A model generated the notes under the pieces. That model was not told the origin of the DNA, ran no database searches, and worked only from the letters and a program-made list of their open reading frames with translations. Positions 25,677-33,439 of a stretch of 64,000 nucleotides of DNA are shown here, piece by piece. Origin of the DNA: Slackia sp. ZJ119 (GTDB lineage: Bacteria > Actinomycetota > Coriobacteriia > Coriobacteriales > Eggerthellaceae); NCBI RefSeq assembly GCF_011039175.1, contig NZ_JAAKEN010000015.1, positions 1-64,000 of the forward strand, given 5' to 3'. Both the position numbers and the translations under genes were made by a program. Positions within the stretch are counted from its first letter, which is position 1, and each line of letters starts with the position of its first letter.

Positions 25677-26234
25677 ATGGCGAAGAAGGACCCAGAGAGG
25701 CGAGCGGCGACCAGGCAGCGCATCGTCGATGCGTATGTCGGTCTCTATAAAGCGCGCCCTTCGAAGGCAGTGACCGCCTCTGCGGTAATAGAGAAGGCTG
25801 GCGTGAATAGGTCGACGTTCTACGAATATTTCGTGAGCGTCCAAGATTTGCAGCGAGCCATAGAGGATGATCTCATCACAGCCATGGAAAAGACGGCGGA
25901 AAGCGCCATCGTTTCGAGCGGTGACTTCGATATCGTCGGGCTCGTTTCTCAGACCTATGCGATGCATGGAGACCTGATCGGGCTGCTGATAGGCGAGAAC
26001 GGAAGCGCATCGTTTGTGGCACGGGCGAAGCGGACGCTCGCTCCCTTGGTCCTCCGAGCGCTCGAAAGCTGTGTATCCTTGGAAGATGCCCCTTATGTCG
26101 CGGAATTCGTGACGAGCGGTCTGGTCTCGCTCTACGCACTTTGGTTCAAGAACGGAGAAGACATCCTCGTGGAGCGACTCGCTCCGCTTGCGCGCTCACT
26201 CGTCTTCTCGTGTCTAGATCGTGGAGGTGAGTAA
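25677..26234 (+). CDS. TetR/AcrR-family transcriptional regulator
   Basis: A 185-residue protein with an N-terminal TetR domain: residues 8-55 include VTASAVIEKAGVNRSTFYEYF. The C-terminal domain is all-helical, contains one Cys in ALESCVSLED, and shows the TSGLVSLYALWFKNGEDI pattern of TetR_C_33-like domains. The start ATG is at 25677 within a GGGAGG-rich leader. It is divergent from the two HXXEE membrane genes, which are the likely targets. The 26235-26641 stretch downstream has no gene I can support. Confidence 0.9.
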   Translation: MAKKDPERRAATRQRIVDAYVGLYKARPSKAVTASAVIEKAGVNRSTFYEYFVSVQDLQRAIEDDLITAMEKTAESAIVSSGDFDIVGLVSQTYAMHGDLIGLLIGENGSASFVARAKRTLAPLVLRALESCVSLEDAPYVAEFVTSGLVSLYALWFKNGEDILVERLAPLARSLVFSCLDRGGE

Positions 26235-26641
26235 CAGCGGACATTTTTCCGCGACAGCAATCGCGAGATCATCGGTGCCGTTGCATGGTTGTCGATGCGT
26301 AAGTGCCTCTGACCTGGGCGCGACCCCCCCTAGACCAAAAACGACATTCCTCTCGCGAAATGGGGGCTAAAGGTTCCCATCCTGATACCGCTTCCGCCTT
26401 CGCCGCATCCAAGCGGCTAGGTTGTTCATCGCGTTGCAGGTGCGTTCTCGCTACTGGCGAAACGGGCGCCTCGATGAACGAACCTTGACAACCGCATTGA
26501 ACGCTCATTTCGAGCTGCGTCGCAACTGCGCGCTCCGCGCAAGCATGCGCTTGGGGCGTTCGCAGCGTTGAGGCGTTTATCCAAGTACCCCATCATCGCG
26601 GTCAGCGACGTTGGCCGCCTCACTTTCGAGAGGAGGCGACT

Positions 26642-26947
26642 ATGAAGGAAACCTATGGCGAGATGGAGGTAGACGAGGCACGGCTCAAGGCGGCCGACCC
26701 GGACGGGCTCTACCTGTTCATGTTGGAGCAGTATCCCGACATGATGACCCCCGACAACGTGGCGGCTTTCACCGGCACGACGGGCCAAGAGATTCGCAAG
26801 CTGCTGAACAGGGGCGAGCTGCAGGGATGCCGCATCGGCATCCGGTGGCTCATCCCGAAACTGGGGCTGCTCAACTACCTCTACAAGGATCGCCGCGAGA
26901 AGGAAGGCGACGCCCATGAAGAAGCTCCGCTGCGACAAGCCCTATGA
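26642..26947 (+). CDS. Excisionase-like helix-turn-helix protein
   Basis: 101 residues. The region LTPDN-like (DMMTPDNVAAFTGTTGQEI) followed by KLLNRGELQGCRIGIRWLIP is the MerR/excisionase-type winged helix used by Xis proteins and mobile-element regulators. A strong AGGAGG precedes the ATG, and TTGACA lies upstream near 26486. Its end overlaps the start of the truncated integrase gene. This is the usual order xis-int of Coriobacterial integrative elements. Confidence 0.75.
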   Translation: MKETYGEMEVDEARLKAADPDGLYLFMLEQYPDMMTPDNVAAFTGTTGQEIRKLLNRGELQGCRIGIRWLIPKLGLLNYLYKDRREKEGDAHEEAPLRQAL

Positions 26948-27140
26948 CATCGACGAGGCCCGCAAGAAGAAGGGACTGCCGAGGCGCAAGCGCAAGGACT
27001 CGCGCACCACGGCCTACGAGCTGACCATCCGCATCCCCGAGGAGTACCGAACGTATTTCGACGGGAAGAAGAAGCTCACCCGCACGGTGTTCGCCCTGAC
27101 CTCATATCCGCGATCGAACGAAGATGACGTGTTGAACGTG
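26916..27140 (+). pseudogene. Integrase N-terminal fragment
   Basis: The frame MKKLRCDKPYDIDEARKKKG runs to FALTSYPRSNEDDVLN in the basic AP2-like N-terminal arm-binding domain of an ICE/phage tyrosine integrase. After about 27110-27140 the similarity stops and the frame continues only as antisense of the next gene. The core-binding and catalytic domains are lost. The start overlaps the excisionase-like gene by 32 bp. Confidence 0.6.
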
Positions 27141-27203
27141 GATATGCGCTTTTGTTCGGAGCAGCAGTCTTGCGTCCTGCAACGTGGGCCATTGGAGCGC
27201 TCG

Positions 27204-27542
27204 CTATGCAAGACTTCCAGACTCGATCAATTCATCAAGCCGCTCCCGTCTGATAAGGAGCTTGCGGCTGACCTTCATCGCCGGAATCTTGCCCTCCTTG
27301 ATCAGCGAATAAAGCTTACTCCGGGAAACGTGGATGTATTCGCATGCCTGCTTGATGTCGAGCCAGACCGGCAGCGAAGCGCCAGGCGCGACTTGCTCGT
27401 TCGCGCCATTCTCGTCACTGTGACAGTCTGTCACAGCTGACTGCCCTGGCTCGGAAGCCATACGTCGCTCAGGACGTATCATGTCCAAAAGCAAGTTGAG
27501 CTTGGCCGCTTCGTCTGCTGTAAGCCTTATCTGTTCACCCAT
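27204..27542 (-). CDS. Helix-turn-helix (excisionase-family) DNA-binding protein
   Basis: 112 residues from the ATG at 27542 (a longer start at 27563 is possible). The C-terminal half is a canonical excisionase/HTH_17 domain: LDIKQACEYIHVSRSKLYSL, then IKEGKIPAMKVSRKLLIRRERL. The N-terminal half is polar and possibly helical (LTADEAAKLNLLLDMI). It faces the excisionase/integrase remnant and belongs to the same mobile-element debris. Such proteins control excision or transfer genes. The following stretch 27543-27982 has no supported gene. Confidence 0.75.
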   Translation of the reverse strand: MGEQIRLTADEAAKLNLLLDMIRPERRMASEPGQSAVTDCHSDENGANEQVAPGASLPVWLDIKQACEYIHVSRSKLYSLIKEGKIPAMKVSRKLLIRRERLDELIESGSLA

Positions 27543-27982
27543 ATCGCTTTCTCTTCCCCGCATCTATGCGCTCTAACCTGAATTACCGGAGTGCGTATCG
27601 CCTCGATTCGTGATATCTCGCTTATAGGGGAGAACCGAGCGATAGGCAACCGAAAAACCGGGTGTTCGCGTCAGAGCGTGTCAGAGAAGGCATCGCCACA
27701 CCGAATGAACATCATTCGGAAACTGAAATTTGGTGCTCAGATTATGAATTTGAGATGGAATAATCTCCATAAATATTTATTCAAGACAGTGATTTTCGTG
27801 GCGCTTTTTCCATCAAAAACCACCGATATGCAGGGAATATCAGAGGTTGCTTTCTGTCATTTACCCCAAATTTGCCCCAAAGTCCGATTTTAGACCAAAA
27901 AGAGACTGTATTTTGATAGCTCGAATTGAGCGAAAAGCCAACAAGATTCTGAACAATTCAGCACTGCCGAGAGTGGCTCTAG

Positions 27983-28016
27983 AAAATGAAAAAAGTCAGA
28001 GAAAATATTCTCTGAC
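27983..28016 (-). terminator. Intrinsic terminator following the partial tRNA
   Basis: On the minus strand an almost perfect 10-bp stem, GTCAGAGAAT/ATTCTCTGAC-type (27995-28016), is followed by TTTTTTCATTTT. It lies directly downstream of the tRNA 3' end and fits a native tRNA terminator. Confidence 0.75.
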
Positions 28017-28027
28017 CTGGTGTTTTA

Positions 28028-28070
28028 TGGTCGCGGGGACTGGATTTGAACCAATGACCTCCGGGTTGTG
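28028..28070 (-). tRNA. 3' half of a tRNA gene (attachment-site remnant)
   Basis: On the minus strand the sequence runs from an anticodon-loop-like CTCACAA and CCCGG stem through a variable AGGTC and a T-arm with GGTTCAAATCC. It ends with an acceptor strand CCCCGCG, discriminator A and encoded CCA. The T stem pairs, with one G-U. The 5' half (acceptor 5' strand, D-arm, anticodon 5' stem) is absent: the sequence upstream does not pair. It resembles the 3' half of a Met-type tRNA, although the anticodon position would read CAC. This is the form left by integration of an element at a tRNA 3' end. Confidence 0.7.
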
Positions 28071-28088
28071 AGTGAGGAACACCAGACC

Positions 28089-28177
28089 GACACTGGATGA
28101 AACAATTAGTCATTGGTGCTCTGACCTTGGGTTTTCCGTTGACACTAGTTCCGTTGTTCGACACTAGAAGACACTGG
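28089..28177. repeat. Four GACACTRG repeats next to the tRNA remnant
   Basis: GACACTGG at 28089-28096 and 28170-28177, GACACTAG at 28141-28148 and 28160-28167. Such short direct repeats beside a tRNA att core are typical arm-type binding sites of tyrosine integrases. Confidence 0.5.
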
Positions 28178-28269
28178 TTTTTCGCCGAATGTCCCCTTGA
28201 ATGTCCTCTCGTTTTGAGTAGGTTACCAGGGGAAACGGCGTAAAGCCGAAGAAGGGGATCTGCACCGAC

Positions 28270-28452
28270 ATGATCTCAACCAGCAAGGCCGTGCTCGACG
28301 CCATGTGCGCCGACTTCGAGCAGTTGCCCGCCGATGCCAGGAGCAAGCTGCTCGGCATGCTCTGCCAGTCGGTAGTCGAAAGTCCCGAATGGTGGTGGGA
28401 TGTGCTCACGGGCGAGGACGACCCGCTGCATCGGGAGCTTGAAACGATCTAG
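28270..28452 (+). CDS. Small acidic hypothetical protein, 60 aa
   Basis: Starts MISTSKAVLDAMCADFEQLP and ends HRELETI. It is acidic and helical with a PEWWWDVLTGEDD stretch. A GGGGAT-type ribosome binding site lies about 10 bases upstream. It sits between the att-like region and the first IS256 copy, so it may be a leftover gene of an integrated element or the N-terminal part of a longer one. I do not recognise it. Confidence 0.4.
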   Translation: MISTSKAVLDAMCADFEQLPADARSKLLGMLCQSVVESPEWWWDVLTGEDDPLHRELETI

Positions 28453-28572
28453 CAAGCAAAGCATAACAACTCGTTCATTGAGCCGGTGGCCACGACCTTC
28501 GACTCTTTTCCTTTGCGCTTTTGCGTTCACACCTATTTGCACTTATCGTTGCTATATCGACAGGGTGCAACG

Positions 28573-29911
28573 GGTACTGTCAAACATCTTGCGCAAATTC
28601 AAGCAACTAGCCTATGCGCTTCGATATGATCACCCATCCAGCAGCGTCACGTCCAGATATCGTCTTGAGCCCCGCTCGCCGTCGGCGACGTACTTGAGAC
28701 GGGCGCTCACCAGCATGAGGGCCGACCTGCCGTCAGGGAAGGCGCCCACGACCCGCGTTCGCCTCCTTATCTCGCGGTTGAGCCGCTCGATGGCGTTGTT
28801 GGTGCGGATGCGCCTCCAATGCTCCATGGGAAAGCGGGTGTAGGTGAGCGTCTCGACGACGCCATCGCGGATGCGCCTGGCGGCCTCCCTGAGCTTCGAT
28901 GCATCGAGCTCGTCTGCTACGGACTCCGCCTTGGCCATGCCGGCTTCAAAGGATTCCTGGGCGTGGATGGCCTTGAGCATGGCGGCGACCTTGCCCCGCT
29001 TGCTCTTCGGAACCTTCGATAGCACGCTGCGACAGAAATGTACCGCGCATCTTTGATAAGCCGCATCCGGGAAGACCTCGGCCATGGCGCCCGTCATCGC
29101 GGCAGCCTTGTCGCCCGTGAGCATCTTCACGCCGCGAAGACCGCGCGATTTGAGCCGCGAGAGGAGCTCCCGCCAGCACTCGGCAGACTCCGTGAAACCC
29201 TCTGCTGCTCCTATCGCCTCGCGGCATCCGTCGTCGTCGACCCCGATGGCCACCATGACGGCCACGTTCTCGAAGCCGCCGCCCCGGCTCCTCTTCAGAT
29301 AGATGCCATCTGCGAACACGTAGGGGCATGCGCGCTCGAGCGAGCGGCTCCTCCATCGTTCGACGGCCTCGAACGCTTTGTCGTTGAGATTGGAGACGGT
29401 CCCGGCCGACGCGCTCGCGCCCCAGAGGATCTCGGAGGCATCCTCGACGCGCCTCGTGGACACGCCCGCCAGGCACGTCTCGATCATGGCTTCTTCGACG
29501 GAGGTCTCGCGTCTCTTGTAGCGCTCGATGATCGCGGCGGCGAAGCGCATCCCCTTGAGCTTGGGCATCCGAAGCGCGACCTGACCCGACGTCGTCGTGA
29601 GCCCGCGCTCGTAATGGCCGGCGCGATGGGCTTCGCGGTCAGCCGTTCGCTCATGGCGGTCGGCCTTGATGAGGTCGTCCGCCTCTTCTTCGAGAAGGGC
29701 ATTGGGCGTATCTTCGACCGTTCTTCGCACGAGCTCCTTGAGTTGGTCTCTGATAGCGTCTTCGTCTAACGTTGCGATGGGTTCGGGCATGGCTCTGCCT
29801 CCTGGCTTGATTTGGATCTAGGCAACTCAAATCATACCGAAGGCATGGGCTGTGCCTGTTTGATATCTAGACTATGCTGCTGTCAAAGTGCGCAAGATAT
29901 TTTACGTTACC
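28573..29911 (-). mobile_element. IS256-family insertion sequence, copy 1 (intact)
   Basis: A 1339-bp element with imperfect terminal inverted repeats of about 23 bp. The left end is GGTACTGTCAAACATCTTGC and the right end, read inward, is GGTAACGTAAAATATCTTGC. The boundaries were set by comparing the two copies in the window. No target-site duplication of 8-9 bp is visible around this copy. A second copy at 38736-40075 is in the same orientation. Confidence 0.85.
28630..29790 (-). CDS. IS256-family transposase (Mutator-type DDE)
   Basis: A 386-residue full-length transposase. The Transposase_mut fold is clear: GLTTTSGQVALRMPKLKG, CLAGVSTRRVEDASEILWG, VFADGIYLKRSRGGG (first catalytic Asp), GVKMLTGDKAAAMTGAMAEV (second Asp) and QRCAVHFCRSVLSKVPKSKR (C-x2-H). 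The catalytic Glu lies toward the C-terminal TNNAIERLNREIRRRTRVVG. It has the uninterrupted reading frame that copy 2 lacks, so this is the probable source of mobility for both copies. Confidence 0.92.
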   Translation of the reverse strand: MPEPIATLDEDAIRDQLKELVRRTVEDTPNALLEEEADDLIKADRHERTADREAHRAGHYERGLTTTSGQVALRMPKLKGMRFAAAIIERYKRRETSVEEAMIETCLAGVSTRRVEDASEILWGASASAGTVSNLNDKAFEAVERWRSRSLERACPYVFADGIYLKRSRGGGFENVAVMVAIGVDDDGCREAIGAAEGFTESAECWRELLSRLKSRGLRGVKMLTGDKAAAMTGAMAEVFPDAAYQRCAVHFCRSVLSKVPKSKRGKVAAMLKAIHAQESFEAGMAKAESVADELDASKLREAARRIRDGVVETLTYTRFPMEHWRRIRTNNAIERLNREIRRRTRVVGAFPDGRSALMLVSARLKYVADGERGSRRYLDVTLLDG

Positions 29912-30188
29912 ATATGGTTTTATGGGAAGTCTTAACTTTTCAATAATTTGGTAAGAGTGCCATTCTCGGTTGAAAAGACTGAGTTATCGCGCACATGACT
30001 CCGATTGTCGAGATCATGGCGCACTAAATTAATCGAGGTCTGGCTTTTGCCACCTCACCCAGTCTGTATCTTTGCAACCTCAGTGCGAGGCTGCAAGCTT
30101 TATGCGTGGTTATGCCATCTGGCGATTAGGCTATTTGCAAAGTTCCTTAGAGCATTTCTGCCAAGCAAATCATCTTTGCGAAGTCGGA

Positions 30189-31064
30189 TCAACCTTTCAT
30201 CATGAATCGAGAATCGTACATTTTCTCGTCATCGACATTGGCAGCCCGCCACCTGAGAACTTCGACCATATGGTCGCGCGCTTGAGGCAGAGGGCCCTCG
30301 ATTCTGAAGAGGTTCGTGTCGTGTTCTGCGGCCACTATGGTCTCGCACTCAAGATTCTCGATGAACGTGGCAACTTCGAGCATCATCTCTGATTCAGGCG
30401 CCAATTCGAATTCCCCGCTCAGAACGTCTTCTCGCAGCTGGGTTCCAGGAAACGGCGTCATCGAGACTATCTCGATCCTTGTAGGATGCAGCTGGCTGTA
30501 GAGCTTAGCGGACCTCAGAGCATTTTCCTGGCCGTTCCCTTTTCCAGCTATACCGCACAGATAGAAAACGCTGTACTCGATGCCTACCTCTTCAAGCCTG
30601 CGCAGCTGCTCTATGGTGTCTGCGCTCGTCTGGTCTTTGTTCATCTCTGCGAGAATCTCATCCCAACCGCTCTCAACGCCAACGATCACCTTAAGCGGTC
30701 CCAGATCGGCCATCTCTCTCAGATCGGCATCGCTTTTCCTCTTGATGTCGCGAACTCTGATGAACCCTATGATCTCCGAGACAGTCGGCAGCTTTTCCCT
30801 GATGAGCTTCAATACTGGAATCAGCCTATCGTTGGGAAGGCCCATGGGGTCCTCCGTGAGGAGGAAAACCGATCTCGGATGCCTGACAGCGGCAGCGATC
30901 TCTTCAAGATCGGCAATGATATGCTCCATCGGGACCACGCTGAACGGCGTTCCGTTGGTCAAGTTGCAGAACCGGCATTTGTCGTAAGAGCAACCCGTGG
31001 TCACTTGCAGCAACTCGGCCGAGTAACCGTACGGGCCTCGTCTGACGTTCTGGGGTGTGTGCAT
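30189..31064 (-). CDS. Radical SAM protein (CX4CX2C type), second of the cluster
   Basis: A 291-residue protein with the cluster motif GCSYDKCRFCNL (Cys-x4-Cys-x2-Cys rather than x3) near residue 25. This variant spacing is seen in a COG1032-like branch lacking a B12 domain. Later motifs include LLTEDPMGLPNDRL, VIVGVESGWDEIL and a C-terminal part without extra cysteines, so no auxiliary cluster (SPASM) is present. It is paralogous to the radical SAM gene at 36429-37337, which opens the operon, so the operon is bracketed by two such enzymes. The substrate is unknown. It lies 53 bp after the MoxR-methyltransferase gene. The stretch 29912-30188 is AT-rich and empty. Confidence 0.85.
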   Translation of the reverse strand: MHTPQNVRRGPYGYSAELLQVTTGCSYDKCRFCNLTNGTPFSVVPMEHIIADLEEIAAAVRHPRSVFLLTEDPMGLPNDRLIPVLKLIREKLPTVSEIIGFIRVRDIKRKSDADLREMADLGPLKVIVGVESGWDEILAEMNKDQTSADTIEQLRRLEEVGIEYSVFYLCGIAGKGNGQENALRSAKLYSQLHPTRIEIVSMTPFPGTQLREDVLSGEFELAPESEMMLEVATFIENLECETIVAAEHDTNLFRIEGPLPQARDHMVEVLRWRAANVDDEKMYDSRFMMKG

Positions 31065-31117
31065 GATCTCTCCTAACGTTGATACGGGGTCAATTCGAAG
31101 GCTTCGAGATGCCCCGT

Positions 31118-33436
31118 CTATTTTTTACGCGCATAGAGGCTGACGGCTTTGTAGTTGACATCCTCGTCACCCGGAACCGTCTCGACCTTCTCTCCTGGAC
31201 GAAATCCTCGATTGGCCGGAACCTCATATTCGTCCTCGATGGTGGGCGCATCGAAGCCAGCTGCCTCTAACCACGCAAGGTTCATGCTCTCGGTTTGAGC
31301 TGCTTGGATACTGTTGCCAAGCTCTCGGGCTGCCTCCACGACAGATTCGTCCCTATCGCGATCGGCAAAGACGGTTTCCAAGATCAAGAGGCCGCCTGGC
31401 TTCAGCACGCGACCGAACTCCCTCAACGCTCGCTCTTGGTCATAGAGCAAAGTAGCGACGCTGTTTATGTATACGGCATCCATCGTCGATGTTCCTATTC
31501 CCACAGAGATGAGATCCTCGGGGTACGCAACGTGGAATTCCATGTTGTTGCCCTTGAGATGGCTATCGCGCCACGCCCGCTCCATTCCATCCGATGCCTC
31601 CTGGACATAAGACGGGCTCCAATCTATTCCGATGGCGTGCCCGTCATTGCCGACGATGCTGCTTATGCGATAGACGCCACGCCCTCTGCGGCTTCCGATA
31701 TCGAGCACCTTTTTGCCCTTGAGTTCCTCTGAAGGGAGCACCATCTTGCACATAGATGCGAATCCGTACTCGAACTGCTTGTCCGCATAATGCGCTGCGA
31801 GCCCAGAGCGGTCATCCTTTGAAAAGGATGATGGTTGAGTCGAAACGTTCTTGGCACCCACTTTGAGGCCGACAGCCTGCGATTCGTCCACCGATGGCCC
31901 ATCCAAAACATCTGGGACACCATCTTCGATAACTGCCAACCTTTCAGTTCGTTCGTCAAGATCGGCACGTGTCTCCGCTATTCCCAAAGCTGCGTTATGC
32001 TCGAAATAGCTCTTGTTGCCATAGTGCGAGATGAATTGCGTGGTCGTCTTGCGGGTCGAGAGCTCTGCCATGAAGATCAACATCTCGCGCGGGTTCATGA
32101 CCTCATCGACGAATCCGAAGGCGGAGTCCATCTTGGCACTGACGGCGTTCGCCAAAGGCTTTATGGCATCCACGTTCTCCTGGTAAGCAGCTTGTATGGC
32201 ATCAAAGGCTGCTTCACCAGATTCAGCGCTGTTCGCCATGCATTCTGCAAGCAGGCCGCGCAGCATCCTGATGACCATCCGCTCGCGACGGCTTTCTTCC
32301 GTGGAAAGCGTTCCCGCCTCGGCCTTCACCCCGAGACGCACCTCTCTATCCTCGATCAAAGCCCCCAACACTTCATTTGCGGAAGCGCCATTCAAGAGAC
32401 TTTCTTTGGCTAGACGAAGCATATCGCGCACCCTCATGCAGACATCTTCAAGCCGCAGCACTTCCATGCATTCGTTCCCCAGTGCATCAAGAATCAGTCC
32501 GATCAGAGCAACGCGTTCGTCAAATGCCGCCTCAGATGCTCGCTGCTTGACGGTATCGTCAGCATTGCCCTCCAAGATCGCGCCAACCTTGTAATCGCTG
32601 CGATACTTATTGAAGAGGTTGTAATAAACGCTGAACTGATCGCAAATCTCATCATCGTGCAAGAATTGAGCGAAGAGATCGCGGTCTGCAGCGATATCCA
32701 TCTGCTCGTAGAGCGTGAGCAGATCGGACAAGTCCTCCCAGCCACGTGCGGTGACGAATGCCTTGCCTCCACCGGGCTTGCTCTCAACCTTGTAGAAGCA
32801 ATCTTTCTTGGTTTCAAGAAATGTGATAACGGCAGGGTGAAGCCCCTTCTCCACTGCATATCCATGCCAGGAAGGATAATCGGGGACAACGTCTATCTCT
32901 CGGAGCCTATCAAGGGTCACGATGTCGAACTCATGGACGCTGCGGTTGTACTCAGGTGGATTGCCTGCGCAGACCACCACCCAGCCCGTGGGCACCTTAT
33001 GCTTACCGAACGTCTTGTATTGCAGGAATTGCAACATAGACGGATACAGGGTTTCGCTTACACAGTTTATCTCGTCAAGGAAGAGGATCCCGTCATGCAA
33101 GCCGGTGCGCTCTCGATAATCATAGATGGCTGCCACGATCTCGCTCATGGTGTATTCAGAAGTCTCGACGTCGATCCCTTCGAATGAGCGCTGTTCGATG
33201 CGCGGCAAACCCAAAGCGCTCTGCCTTGTGTGGTGGGTCATGGAATAGGAAACAAGGCCTATGCCGAGCTCGGAAGCGATCTGCTCCATGATGGCTGTCT
33301 TGCCGATGCCGGGTGCACCCATGAGGAACACAGGGCGCTGATGCACGGGATCTATGGCATAAAGACCGGTATCATCGCATTTCAGATACGCTCTCACCGT
33401 ATCTTTGATCTGCTGTTTTGCCTGGGTGATGTTCAT
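31118..33436 (-). CDS. MoxR-type AAA ATPase fused to an ArsM-like methyltransferase
   Basis: A 772-residue two-part protein. Residues 1-330 form a MoxR/AAA_5 ATPase: Walker A MGAPGIGKT at 39-47, Walker B GILFLDEINC near 113-122, sensor VVCAGNPPEYN. A helical region follows (about 330-530). Residues about 560-772 form a class I SAM methyltransferase with KKVLDIGSRRGRGVYRIS, GIDWSPSYVQEA and FGRVLKPGGLLILETVFADR, the pattern of ArsM/UbiE-like enzymes. ArsM's arsenic-binding cysteines are missing: one Cys remains in this half. The stop of the VWA gene lies 3 bp upstream of the start, so the ATPase and VWA protein are co-expressed as usual for MoxR/VWA pairs. I know of no standard family with this fusion. 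Confidence 0.85.
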   Translation of the reverse strand: MNITQAKQQIKDTVRAYLKCDDTGLYAIDPVHQRPVFLMGAPGIGKTAIMEQIASELGIGLVSYSMTHHTRQSALGLPRIEQRSFEGIDVETSEYTMSEIVAAIYDYRERTGLHDGILFLDEINCVSETLYPSMLQFLQYKTFGKHKVPTGWVVVCAGNPPEYNRSVHEFDIVTLDRLREIDVVPDYPSWHGYAVEKGLHPAVITFLETKKDCFYKVESKPGGGKAFVTARGWEDLSDLLTLYEQMDIAADRDLFAQFLHDDEICDQFSVYYNLFNKYRSDYKVGAILEGNADDTVKQRASEAAFDERVALIGLILDALGNECMEVLRLEDVCMRVRDMLRLAKESLLNGASANEVLGALIEDREVRLGVKAEAGTLSTEESRRERMVIRMLRGLLAECMANSAESGEAAFDAIQAAYQENVDAIKPLANAVSAKMDSAFGFVDEVMNPREMLIFMAELSTRKTTTQFISHYGNKSYFEHNAALGIAETRADLDERTERLAVIEDGVPDVLDGPSVDESQAVGLKVGAKNVSTQPSSFSKDDRSGLAAHYADKQFEYGFASMCKMVLPSEELKGKKVLDIGSRRGRGVYRISSIVGNDGHAIGIDWSPSYVQEASDGMERAWRDSHLKGNNMEFHVAYPEDLISVGIGTSTMDAVYINSVATLLYDQERALREFGRVLKPGGLLILETVFADRDRDESVVEAARELGNSIQAAQTESMNLAWLEAAGFDAPTIEDEYEVPANRGFRPGEKVETVPGDEDVNYKAVSLYARKK

Positions 33437-33439
33437 AAG

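Noticed and set aside
26232-26262. Possible IS21-type terminal sequence (GCGGACATTTTTCCGC)
   Set aside because: Only about 13 bp match the GGAAAAATGTCC string of the 52-bp repeats and no partner end or transposase is present.
27591-27893. 100-residue frame in the AT-rich region after the excisionase-like gene
   Set aside because: No start signal, unusual composition and no similarity to anything recognisable.
27847-28071. Plus-strand reading frame ending VAGTGFEPMTSGL
   Set aside because: It reads antisense through the terminator and the tRNA remnant; this ending is a known artefact of tRNA 3' sequences.
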